From: a virus
Reading direction: 5' to 3' (one strand)
Length of the DNA stretch: 48,155 nucleotides
Virus record (IMG/VR): IMGVR_UViG_3300035698_002941
Coordinates: 1 to 48,155 of that record
The translations under genes and the position numbers were made by a program. How positions within the stretch are numbered: position 1 is the first letter of the stretch; every line of letters begins with the position of its first letter. Under the pieces are notes generated by a model, which was not told the origin of the DNA, did no database searches, and saw only the letters and a program-made list of their open reading frames with translations. Shown one piece after another: positions 17,901 through 26,311 of the stretch.

Positions 17901-19269
17901 TCACGGCAATGATGACGTTGGTTACAGTCTTTTCGATAGGGTGTTAGATCAGCAACGTCGAGTTGATATAGGTGAGAATTATTCGATAGGTGAGATGATT
18001 ATTCAGGCTGGTGAGCATTTTCGTGATAACGGTCTAACCGCTGACTCTGAAAGCAGCACAGCGACCAAATGGGAAGATTACGTCATGGAAGGTGATTACG
18101 ATAACTATCGTGAGCTGAAGTTAACGCTGCCGGAAGTGGACGGCGAATTTGTCGAGAGCGCCCACTTTGATGATCCGAACATTGTGGCATTCATTCGCGT
18201 TGACGATCGTGAGTTGGGAGTAATGCCGGACACTATCATTGAGCCTGAGACAGAAGTGGTAGGCGGTATTGAGATTAATGTTGAACGTGGTGGCGAGGAT
18301 TCACGTACTCAGGTATTCGTCACTCGTGCTGACACAGGTGAAGAGATTAGCCGTGGTAATACTCCAAGCAATATAACTGATTCAACTGATCAAGAAATTG
18401 TCGATTTTTACAAAGCTAAATTGGAAAAAGGTGAAGCGAATGCAGCTAAAGGTTACAGGTACGATGTCGATACTGGCCGCGTTTTCAAAAAGGAAGTTAC
18501 CGAACCAGTTGGCCCAACTAAAGCGTACTTCATCGATGAGTTGCAATCGGATTGGCACCAGACCGGACGGCAGCAAGGTTATCAAGACGACGCATTCAAC
18601 GAGCTTGATATTGATGTAGTGAAAGAAAAGGCGATCACCACGTTTGAGCGAATGTTTCCCGATGTATCGTTCACCGATAATTACGGCAGACCTAGCGTTG
18701 ACGATGGTGTAACTAAATATCCACGCGCTCAATATAAGCGAGCGGTCGCACAGCTGTTGACTAACCCTGACCGTAAACCTCAAAGCACCAGTGAGGGTGA
18801 GTTGTTCCAGTCTGTCACTGAGTTGATCGAGGCTTATGGACCGCTAGAGCAAGCTGACATTGACGAACTAACGTCATTGGAACAAGCGATAATGACTGAT
18901 GAGAGTGGCGTGCCAGATGCTCCCTTCAAGAATGATGCGTGGCTGAGTCTTGCCATGAAGCGGGCGTTGGTTGACGCTGTTGATCAGGATTACGCGGCGT
19001 TTTCATGGGCAGATGCAAGTACATTGGTCGATCGATGGTCTGATCGCTATGAAAAGTTGTACGTAACGCAGTATGATACTAAGATGCCGTCTATCGTAAA
19101 GAAGTTGACAAAGCAGAAACCTGTCAAACATGACGGTTACTGGACCATTGAATTAACTGACGAATTGAAAGCTAAGATCAGGAAGGATAGCTTCAGTTTG
19201 TTTCAAAAGCACAACAAGCGAATTAACGTTTTAACTAAGTTGCGAGATTGTCTCGCTGGAGCAGCATAA
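14965..19269 (+). CDS. Giant internal virion protein with polyvalent-protein C-terminal domains (T7 gp16 position)
   Basis: 1434 aa from a GTG at 14965 preceded by an excellent AGAGGTGA site. The N-terminal third is Gly/Ala-rich, with hydrophobic stretches (about 190-235 and 325-345) that could cross the membrane. About residues 570-740 hold four repeats of about 45 aa with Q-R-G-R-x-A-A-L and E-G-F. Next come a domain with an L-P-Q-W-K segment and E-W-x-G-L-E-D-Y-L (about 765-835), a very acidic region, and a C-terminal domain with E-L-Q-S-D-W-H-Q near 1190. These last blocks are known from large polyvalent phage proteins that travel with the injected DNA. No lytic transglycosylase motif is seen. 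Confidence 0.8.
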   Translation: MPLNDDQLGFLNDFGANDDSDNGSQAILNLHKAQARTVDDLKLGKELKLPIDTVERNRQQLVDDQKMKANKAIIGGNPALQEWLKDEDNAVVAKDDLSILAGLDEAVAKGADGSVGLDDVILASFQGFFQGAGMGAEGIGRTLEVFTRAFTKMGVAKARGVKPLRLDEEVLQGDGKTMVSGGLRATGSYLKDTTAEFYKPGDSNLATDVASGLGQLGFQIGATLVAPAAAFPILFGQGVDQQAERQEKLGVEGQHDAALLAGGTVTALSEKLGLNFILKRAPPKIKNAVMRQLTDVALAGGGEAVSEVIENIGQSLIEQATINPDAEIFKGIAHDGTVAGITGSIARGLINMATPGRDRGRANAEVSEEIAQSKSDQGQIDTIVKLAGESETGTNDAEALKSFMQLSGGDRKVYVSAEVVANMDNAPDYMIDQVDGTGVDVEIGMDQFVAEVARDEVLIEQLRPHLRLSTNSRSLNELENSSDEPILRKAQKAAERQSEVDDIQGRVSEALVATGRQSKADARTSASIISAYVKSKSEQLGLAPTQVFEEMNLGIEIGPSTADVNLQQADKEYQRGRIAALEGLPLPDGANASYQEGFNDAPAPEGGNQARRTTDFAARTDRQEYQRGLNTAQMNGRVSPDASDSFKEGFGDSATGVDSDVRRGRIAALSGAGISPDASAGFNEGFNSVEPDLIEEMAAVEDKRPTTPAKDWQRGRLAALNNGMIHPTSSVEYREGFESVDSPTTTLNQTAAARNAIGLYSAVEQGVLEMKLPQWKNDGGAKGKDIWAKVSSLPVKKEEIEWLGLEDYLKSNADVKLTRDQVAAYVRQNGVVIEEIVADEQGTDTDDPDVWSDGEVDDDSQNWQHLVDDYMSDFDNGNSDDIIDADQFMTEWVDNNPDSFVSNYYHALPSDQQEQLDELDESSDKAEWLLENTDADVNDLRSEARDEIKVVVESEAESQYLDNPYMKYEAEIDGRTFYIHGNDDVGYSLFDRVLDQQRRVDIGENYSIGEMIIQAGEHFRDNGLTADSESSTATKWEDYVMEGDYDNYRELKLTLPEVDGEFVESAHFDDPNIVAFIRVDDRELGVMPDTIIEPETEVVGGIEINVERGGEDSRTQVFVTRADTGEEISRGNTPSNITDSTDQEIVDFYKAKLEKGEANAAKGYRYDVDTGRVFKKEVTEPVGPTKAYFIDELQSDWHQTGRQQGYQDDAFNELDIDVVKEKAITTFERMFPDVSFTDNYGRPSVDDGVTKYPRAQYKRAVAQLLTNPDRKPQSTSEGELFQSVTELIEAYGPLEQADIDELTSLEQAIMTDESGVPDAPFKNDAWLSLAMKRALVDAVDQDYAAFSWADASTLVDRWSDRYEKLYVTQYDTKMPSIVKKLTKQKPVKHDGYWTIELTDELKAKIRKDSFSLFQKHNKRINVLTKLRDCLAGAA

Positions 19270-19634
19270 TGAGTAAGCCCGAAAACACATCAATGCCGAT
19301 CGATAGTAATGGTCGTGCAATCCAAGTACTGTCGGCCACGTTGCAAGTGACCAAATCGACAGTGACCGGCACCAGTCAAGAGGTAGTGTTACCAACTCTT
19401 GTCAATGGCGATAAGGCAGCGGTTGTTGAGATCAGCAGCAATGTTGACATGTATGTTAATTGGGGCAGTAGCACTGGCGTTACCGCTACCCCGACCACGC
19501 AGTTTGTTCGCGCTGGCATGGTGGTGTACGGCACGCGCATCGAAGACATCAAAACGAGCGATGGCTTGTGGACGCACATGGCGGTAATAGCGGAGAGTGA
19601 TACGGGCGTAATGACCGTCACTGCGCTGAACTAA
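19269..19634 (+). CDS. Small probable virion protein, 121 aa
   Basis: ATG 19269 overlaps the preceding stop by 1 nt and has GGAG 7 nt upstream; an open frame further upstream is disregarded. The product is a beta-rich sequence (V-V-E-I-S-S-N-V-D-M-Y-V-N-W-G) without signal or membrane segment. It is very likely structural, given its neighbours and beta-sandwich-like pattern, perhaps a fibre or decoration component. Family not recognised. Confidence 0.68.
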   Translation: MSKPENTSMPIDSNGRAIQVLSATLQVTKSTVTGTSQEVVLPTLVNGDKAAVVEISSNVDMYVNWGSSTGVTATPTTQFVRAGMVVYGTRIEDIKTSDGLWTHMAVIAESDTGVMTVTALN

Positions 19635-19635
19635 G

Positions 19636-20271
19636 ATGCCTGCTAAGCAAGTACACTTCGATCTGCCGGTCAACATCGTACCGTCGCTATTGTCGCTACT
19701 GACCAACTGGAACATCTACCAGGAGGAAACGAAAGAGAAGGCAGCTGACGACAACTTTAGACGTACTGTGCGAATGGATAAAGATCAGCGCGACAACGCT
19801 AAGTTGTGGGATGGTATCGATTGGTCAGCTACGAACTTTGCCGTTCGCTTCTTTCATGCGGGTTCGCAATGGGCGCGATTTGTGCTGAACATTGACAAGA
19901 ATGACCTCAATACCGTTGCTGACATAACGGCTGTGTTAGCAGCACATGTTGGTAGCACAGTTGCAGGCGCGTTCGAGTATCAGGACGGGTTAGAGTTAGT
20001 GCCGTTCGGTACGTTCATTCGTGAGAGCACTAAGGTTATGGTTCGCGATCCTATCGAGTTAGCGGCTACGTTAGATGGTGGTAAAGAAAAGCGAATTGAA
20101 CTGACGGTCACTCGCGATCGCCGTGTCATCATTGGCGCACCGATCTATCCATTTTCAACCTCGTTCGATAAAGCGCGACCGTCATATATTGATGAGGATG
20201 GTGTCACTCAATTTCATGAACTTCCAAACCACTTTAGAAACAGTAATAACGGACGTAGGATTAAATTCTAA
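19636..20271 (+). CDS. Hypothetical structural protein, 211 aa
   Basis: It begins 2 nt after the previous gene and overlaps the fibre gene by 1 nt. The sequence is mixed alpha/beta, with a W-D-G-I-D-W motif near residue 55, and ends in a basic R-N-S-N-N-G-R-R-I-K-F tail. The fixed position between ejection proteins and fibre suggests a tail or fibre-attachment component, but no family is recognised. Confidence 0.65.
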   Translation: MPAKQVHFDLPVNIVPSLLSLLTNWNIYQEETKEKAADDNFRRTVRMDKDQRDNAKLWDGIDWSATNFAVRFFHAGSQWARFVLNIDKNDLNTVADITAVLAAHVGSTVAGAFEYQDGLELVPFGTFIRESTKVMVRDPIELAATLDGGKEKRIELTVTRDRRVIIGAPIYPFSTSFDKARPSYIDEDGVTQFHELPNHFRNSNNGRRIKF

Positions 20272-22493
20272 TGGCGGCAGTAACTCACGATTTTAAAATA
20301 GCCAATCCCGATGGCGCGGCGTTCGATCGTGACGGTGATCAAGCCACGGTAAAGAATTGGGAAAAACGTTTAATAACGGTTGCGGTTAATGAGGCTGCGC
20401 GCGGTGGTACTCGGGATGTAGTAAACCTGGCTAACGGTAAGACTTTAAATAATGTGGGTACTGGGGTCGCGACACTAATCTCCGGAACCAATGACGGGCC
20501 CCTTGGCGAATGGGATGTTACTGGGCTTGACACTTCGTCAGGAAACCGGGTACAAGTGACTGACGCATTTGTAAACGTCGGCGCTGGAGTAAATGACTCC
20601 TTTGTACATCGCTGGTCTATAAAGGCCACGGTAGCAGGGGACATTGGTAAAACCGTTCGCCTTGGAATGGAGGTTTTTGGTGGTACAGCGATAAACAATA
20701 TATTCGACATCGTACTCACAGAGAACTACACCAGCTATACGACGGCTCCAATAACGGCTGCAAACAATAGCAATTATCGAGTGTACGTGGTTGGTGGCAA
20801 CTCTGGCACTCCAGCAACCCAATGCACAGTGAGTGCAATACAGGTAGAAAACGTTACAGGGCAAAGCAACAAGACAGTAAGCGCCGTTGTTTCTGACCCC
20901 GTGAGCCTGGACACTCTAAACGCTAACACTGTCGATAGTGACGGTGTGGTCACTGAGAGAGTTGGGGCGAAGATTGATCAGCGTAAGTTGTTTGATGGTG
21001 TTAATGACTATGTGAGCATCCCCGAAATAGACTTGACGAACTACGAGGTTTATATTACGTCGAAGGCTAATATAGACACATCCACGGGCGCCCAAACTCT
21101 TTTAGGTCACAGCGGAGGTTCTGCCGCAGGCTCAGGTTACGTCAGAATTAACACATCTGGAAACGTTGAAACACGCGGCGGTGGAACTGAGGAAGTCGAT
21201 GGAAGCGGCTCTACTAGTTACCCGAACGATCTGAAAGATCACTATATTAAAATAACTGGTATAGGGGCAACCCATCCGAACATAGACAGGATAGCCACAA
21301 GGACAAGTAATAATTGGTCAGGTGCGATAAGTGATGTTCTTTTCATAGACACTGTTGGATCGGCCCATAGACACTACAAACTAGACGAACTAACCGGAAC
21401 AGTCGCCGTTAACTCCATTGCTCCAGGCACGAACGATGGTACTTACGTCAACATGTCGGACCCATTGCCGTTGCTTGATTCAGTGCTCATAGGCACACAG
21501 CTTGAACCTGTTAGAACTAACCGCGCCATTCACGCTCGCGATATGTCGGACGCTGCGTGGGTTAAGACGAACATTACCGCCACTAAAACTGTAAACGGTC
21601 TGGACGGTGCTGGAAGCTCCGCGAGTAGAGTGACAGCCACGGCTGGTAATGGAACGATATTCCAAACCATTACTAGCGCTAGTACTCTCCGCACATATAG
21701 TGCTGACATCAAGCGTGTGACTGGAACGGGCGTTGTAGAAATGACGGTCGATGGCGGTACTACTTACACCGCTATCACTGGCTTAATTAATACCAGTACG
21801 TACACACGTGTGCAAATACCACAGACGGTGGCTAATCCTCAAATCGGATTTAGGATTGTCACAAGTGGTGACGCTATCAACGTTGACTACAATCAGGAAG
21901 AGTCGGGAGGATACGCTACTAGTCGAATCCCAACAGAAGCCAGCGCCATAACACGTGATGCCACTGACGGTCCTGACGGAACGATTGCCGCTCACGCTGG
22001 CGACATCATTAACGGTACTCTCATATTCTCGCCTATGTTCGCGAGTGATGATGACAAGGGTTCCGATGTTGTCGTGTGGGAATTGCAGGGCGCAAGCGTA
22101 AGTGATTACTTCCATGTTAGATTGGATCAAAATGCCAACACGGTAATGCTAACGAAAACGCGTAGTGGTCAGTCACCAGTGTCGGCAGCTGTTTCGCACA
22201 CGTATGTACATGGCGATATTCTCACGGTGGTCTACAACTACACACTCGCTGATGGTTTAACCATATCGGTCAACGGTGGTACAGCGGGCGTTAACACCAC
22301 TGCTGAAGCCAAGGCTGTGTGGGCTAACCCGCTAACCACTTACGCTTACGGCAGCAAAGTGAGCAACGTTCAAGGCGGTGGTATGTTCGTTTGTGAGAAT
22401 GCGTTCACTACGGTTGTGATCGGTACTGGTGGCAGTGGTAGTCGTCAAGGTCACAGACGCTTTTACGATATGTTGAACAGGGGCAATCGTTAA
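20271..22493 (+). CDS. Fibre / adhesin with carbohydrate-binding-like beta-sandwich domains
   Basis: 740 aa. Residues about 60-200 form one beta-sandwich resembling phage carbohydrate-binding modules. Residues about 237-370 resemble a LamG/concanavalin-like domain, opening with L-F-D-G-V-N-D-Y-V-S-I-P. Residues about 420-570 are another carbohydrate-binding-like sandwich, with an N-terminal A-W-V-K and a terminal Q-E-E-S-G-G-Y-A-T-S-R-I-P-T-E motif typical of phage fibre proteins. A final LamG-like region follows. It probably binds surface sugars. The stretch 20341-22080 has only about 4 GATC sites against roughly 15 per kb in typical genes of this genome, suggesting recent acquisition. Confidence 0.75.
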   Translation: MAAVTHDFKIANPDGAAFDRDGDQATVKNWEKRLITVAVNEAARGGTRDVVNLANGKTLNNVGTGVATLISGTNDGPLGEWDVTGLDTSSGNRVQVTDAFVNVGAGVNDSFVHRWSIKATVAGDIGKTVRLGMEVFGGTAINNIFDIVLTENYTSYTTAPITAANNSNYRVYVVGGNSGTPATQCTVSAIQVENVTGQSNKTVSAVVSDPVSLDTLNANTVDSDGVVTERVGAKIDQRKLFDGVNDYVSIPEIDLTNYEVYITSKANIDTSTGAQTLLGHSGGSAAGSGYVRINTSGNVETRGGGTEEVDGSGSTSYPNDLKDHYIKITGIGATHPNIDRIATRTSNNWSGAISDVLFIDTVGSAHRHYKLDELTGTVAVNSIAPGTNDGTYVNMSDPLPLLDSVLIGTQLEPVRTNRAIHARDMSDAAWVKTNITATKTVNGLDGAGSSASRVTATAGNGTIFQTITSASTLRTYSADIKRVTGTGVVEMTVDGGTTYTAITGLINTSTYTRVQIPQTVANPQIGFRIVTSGDAINVDYNQEESGGYATSRIPTEASAITRDATDGPDGTIAAHAGDIINGTLIFSPMFASDDDKGSDVVVWELQGASVSDYFHVRLDQNANTVMLTKTRSGQSPVSAAVSHTYVHGDILTVVYNYTLADGLTISVNGGTAGVNTTAEAKAVWANPLTTYAYGSKVSNVQGGGMFVCENAFTTVVIGTGGSGSRQGHRRFYDMLNRGNR

Positions 22494-25400
22494 TGTCGCT
22501 GAAGACATGTGCTGGCAAATTAGGTAAAGCGCTCGACCCTGATGACCTCAAAGCGATTGAGGAATTAGGGGGCGACGTTGCGGCTATTGATCAGTACATT
22601 AAATCACTCGATCAAGGTGGTACTCGCGGTAGTATCGATCTGTTTGAAGATGGTCGACGCATTATTAAGTTGGGTGAAGCGGCTGATCTGTCAACCTTCG
22701 TTCATGAGTCAGGCCATTTGTTTCTTGAGATGGAAAAACATTTCGCTGACAAGTACGGCATCACGACCGATCAGCAAACCATGCTGGATTGGATGGGTGT
22801 TGATTCGTTCAATGATGTGACTCGCGATCATCACGAGAAGTTTGCTGAATCATTCGAGGTGTATCTACGTGAGGGAAAATCTCCATCGCCGCAGCTTCGC
22901 CAAGCGTTTAATTCATTTCGTAAATGGCTCGTTAATATTTATCGCGATCTTACTGATCCCCGCCTTTCTCGCGCTGATCTTACACATGACATAAGGGAAG
23001 TGTTCGATCGCTTGTTAGCGACTCAGGAAGAGATTGATTACATGGCCGCTAATCCAGCCTACGATCAATTGTTCACGTCGAAAGAACAAGCGGGCATGAC
23101 CGATAGCCAGTGGGAGTCATACCAAAAGCGCGCCAGCAAAACTAAAGTGCGCGCTGAGATGACTGTCACTGAGAAAGTAATACGTGAGTTGACCAATCAA
23201 AAGAGTGCTGAATGGGCGACCGAACGTGAAGCGTTAGCGGCTGACAATTTAGTGATCTTAAAGAACGAGCCAGTCTACCAATTGATCAGCGACAGTGTGG
23301 CCGTCAAGATGAATCGCGGCATGGTTAAGGATGCGATGGGTACTGGCGTATTTCCGAACGTAATCAAAGATCGCTTGCAAGTGGATGGCGGTGTTGATCC
23401 CGCTGTGTACGCTGAAGGTTATGGTTACACGTCAGTACCGGAAATGATTAACTCTATTCGCGAGACGCCACCCATCGAGAAAGCCGCTCGTGATATGGCA
23501 CAGCAGCAGATGCTCGACAAGTACGGCGACATGCTTAACGACGGCACGATCGCGGCTGAAGTAAACGAAGCATTGCACAACGGTGAGCGTGCCGAACTAT
23601 TACTGGCTGAGCTACAGTCACTGAAGCCTGACGCTAAGATTGACCGTGACCGATTGAAAGCTGAAGCCCGACGTATGATCGGCAGCATGAAGCAATCCGA
23701 AATTCGACCTGATCGATATTTTCGCGCACAAATTAAAGCGGCGCAAACATTAGCGATGGCAGCTAATGACACCGCGAAGTTCAACGCAAAGCTTCAGCAA
23801 TTGGCTAATCATTACTTATGGAAGGAAGCGACCGATGCGCGAGTCAAGATCGACAAGATTACCAAACGTGTTAAGAAAGTTCAGAAGCGTAAATACAACG
23901 AACGTGACGTTGATCCGTCGTTCATTGGCGCGCTAAAGAAAACCGCTAATTTATATCATCACAAGGATAAGGTCGCGCAACAAGAATCAATTGACTCATT
24001 GCTTAACTGGTACGAGAGTCAGCTGCAAGACAGTCCGATCGAAGACCTCACCTTGTACGACACGGTAATGATCGACGCTCTCAAGGCTCGACATGAGTCA
24101 CGCATCCAGGGTAATCCAGCACCACCCCATCCGTTCGTAGCGTTCAACGATATGACGGTTGATCAGTTGGAAGGATTGGATGCCATGCTGAAGCACTTGC
24201 GTGCGATCGGTGGTCAGTTGTCGGAATCATCGCGAGAAGAAGTCGCTATCAAGCGCGCTGAAATATTGGGCGAGATTGCAGCAGCCGGTGGTAAAGATAA
24301 GCACACTCCAGGTAAGCGCCAACGTGGCGATGAACTTAAACGTAATGTGGCCCACTTTTTTAACAGTCTATCCAGCCTCAAGAATATGACGCGCCGATTG
24401 ACGGGTGATTTCAAAGACAAAGGTAACGCGGTTGACGAACATATCTATCGTGTTATTGAAGGGATTAACGAAGCGAAAATAGGTCTCAATGCGGAAGTGT
24501 ACGCTCAGTTTAGTGAGACGATCGGCACCAGCGTTCACAAGTATGGCATTGTCGATAATGATCCCGTCACTTACGTATTAGCGAACGGTAAGGAATCATC
24601 GTTCACTAGTGAGCAACGTTTTATGATGGCGTTGTATTGGGGCACTGACAGCAGTCGTGATGCGATTCGTGAAGGTGAAGGAATGACCGACGCTGACGTG
24701 GCATCCATATTGAGCGACATGACTGCTGTGCAAATCGAGCTTGTTAATAAGGTGTGGGATTTAAACGAGTCGCTGTGGCCACAACTGCGCAAGGCTGGCA
24801 TCAAGCGTTACGGTGTATCACCCCCTAAATTGGACAGTGCGCCGTTCGAGATCAACGGTGTCAAAATGAAAGGCGGTCACATGCGCCTGATGTACGACTC
24901 GTACAAAATTGAAATTGAGAACGAGAAGGATGCCGCTGGCAACATGAACAGTGTGATGCCTACGAAAGCTGGATCACTTCACGCTCGTGTCGGTAGTGGT
25001 GGCTTGCCGGTCATGCTGAGTATGGATAACATTACGCGCTCGTTGAACGACAGCGTTCACTTCATTGCATCGGCTGAAGCCAGTTTTAAACTAGCACCAT
25101 TAGTCAACAACCAGGAGGTGATCAATCTAATCCAGGCTAAGCACGGCTTGGCATTTTACGAAGTGTGGGTCGACAATATCAAGTCGATCACTAAAGGTCA
25201 GAATGATAAAGATTACTCACGCGACATCGCAGCCGTCAGCAGACTCGCTCGCAAGTCAGCCACGTACAAACATTTGCTTTTCAGTCTCAAGAACGTGCTA
25301 CAGCAAGTAGGGTCACTCCCAGTTGCAGGTAAAGACGTTGGACGTAGAAAGCTGACGGCTATGATGACTAAATCACTGAATCCAGCGGAGCGCGCAAAGA

Positions 25401-26311
25401 TGCGCGATTTCGTTAGGTCACGATCTAACTTCATGAAGGAACGTGCATCGACTGTCAACCGTGAAGCGGCTGAACATTTTAAGAAGATTAAAATCGGTGG
25501 TCAGTTTGACCGAGTGGATCAATTCGCTCAAGAGTATGGCTTCATGGCTCAGACAATGATTGACGCTGAGATCGCTTTTCCAACGTGGATGATTAAGTAC
25601 GAATCAACGATGGAAGAATTTTACGCTGACAATCCAACGCCAAGTAAGAAAGAACGAAAGAGTGCTGAAGGTAGGGCGGCATCATTGGCCAACACCGTAG
25701 TCGGTCAAACTGTCGGCTCGGGCAGCGACTTGCATTTAGGGTATTACTTTCAAAGCAGTCGTAGCGAAATGGTCAAGATGGTCACTGTGTTCGGCAGCTG
25801 GTTCAACGCCTACTACCAACGCATGTATCAGAAAACAGGCGGTTGGAGTCCTGCGTACATTAAAGCTAACCCAGCGGAAGCAATTGAACCAATCCTTACC
25901 ACGGCGATTGTATCAGCGCTTGTGAGTGAATTGATCGTAGGCGGCAAACCCGCTGATGATGAAGACGAACTAGCGTGGGCTGGTAAAGTGTGGGCCTCGT
26001 TTGTATTCGGTACATTCCCAATGGTTCGATCGGTAGCCGGTCAGGTCACTCAAGGGTATGATGCAACACTGCCGCTATCGAACGGATTGAACGCTATTGG
26101 TACATTGATGGGGGTGACGGGTGATCCAGAAAAAGCATTAGATAGCCCAGGTAAAGTCGCACTCCAGGTAGTCAAGGCGGCAACTGATATCGTGCCCATT
26201 CCAGGCGCGGGCCAGATCATAAAACCATTTAATTATTTATCGCAGCATGAAGAGAAGGGCGGTGAATTCAGCGTCTTCGATATGCTCGTAACAGGAAGGA
26301 AACCCAAGTAA
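22493..26311 (+). CDS. Large virion-associated polyvalent protein with HExxH metallopeptidase motif
   Basis: 1272 aa; the ATG overlaps the fibre stop by 1 nt. Residues 69-80 read F-V-H-E-S-G-H-L-F-L-E, with His71, Glu72 and His75 forming a zincin HExxH site. Glu119 or Glu122 in H-E-K-F-A-E-S-F-E-V-Y-L is a candidate third ligand. Similar motifs are known in large polyvalent phage proteins thought to be injected and to act on host targets. The rest is long and helical, with basic coiled-coil segments (about 440-480), and a C-terminal hydrophobic stretch near 1140-1160 that may be a membrane segment. The virion location is inferred from the position before the tailspike. Confidence 0.78.
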   Translation: MSLKTCAGKLGKALDPDDLKAIEELGGDVAAIDQYIKSLDQGGTRGSIDLFEDGRRIIKLGEAADLSTFVHESGHLFLEMEKHFADKYGITTDQQTMLDWMGVDSFNDVTRDHHEKFAESFEVYLREGKSPSPQLRQAFNSFRKWLVNIYRDLTDPRLSRADLTHDIREVFDRLLATQEEIDYMAANPAYDQLFTSKEQAGMTDSQWESYQKRASKTKVRAEMTVTEKVIRELTNQKSAEWATEREALAADNLVILKNEPVYQLISDSVAVKMNRGMVKDAMGTGVFPNVIKDRLQVDGGVDPAVYAEGYGYTSVPEMINSIRETPPIEKAARDMAQQQMLDKYGDMLNDGTIAAEVNEALHNGERAELLLAELQSLKPDAKIDRDRLKAEARRMIGSMKQSEIRPDRYFRAQIKAAQTLAMAANDTAKFNAKLQQLANHYLWKEATDARVKIDKITKRVKKVQKRKYNERDVDPSFIGALKKTANLYHHKDKVAQQESIDSLLNWYESQLQDSPIEDLTLYDTVMIDALKARHESRIQGNPAPPHPFVAFNDMTVDQLEGLDAMLKHLRAIGGQLSESSREEVAIKRAEILGEIAAAGGKDKHTPGKRQRGDELKRNVAHFFNSLSSLKNMTRRLTGDFKDKGNAVDEHIYRVIEGINEAKIGLNAEVYAQFSETIGTSVHKYGIVDNDPVTYVLANGKESSFTSEQRFMMALYWGTDSSRDAIREGEGMTDADVASILSDMTAVQIELVNKVWDLNESLWPQLRKAGIKRYGVSPPKLDSAPFEINGVKMKGGHMRLMYDSYKIEIENEKDAAGNMNSVMPTKAGSLHARVGSGGLPVMLSMDNITRSLNDSVHFIASAEASFKLAPLVNNQEVINLIQAKHGLAFYEVWVDNIKSITKGQNDKDYSRDIAAVSRLARKSATYKHLLFSLKNVLQQVGSLPVAGKDVGRRKLTAMMTKSLNPAERAKMRDFVRSRSNFMKERASTVNREAAEHFKKIKIGGQFDRVDQFAQEYGFMAQTMIDAEIAFPTWMIKYESTMEEFYADNPTPSKKERKSAEGRAASLANTVVGQTVGSGSDLHLGYYFQSSRSEMVKMVTVFGSWFNAYYQRMYQKTGGWSPAYIKANPAEAIEPILTTAIVSALVSELIVGGKPADDEDELAWAGKVWASFVFGTFPMVRSVAGQVTQGYDATLPLSNGLNAIGTLMGVTGDPEKALDSPGKVALQVVKAATDIVPIPGAGQIIKPFNYLSQHEEKGGEFSVFDMLVTGRKPK

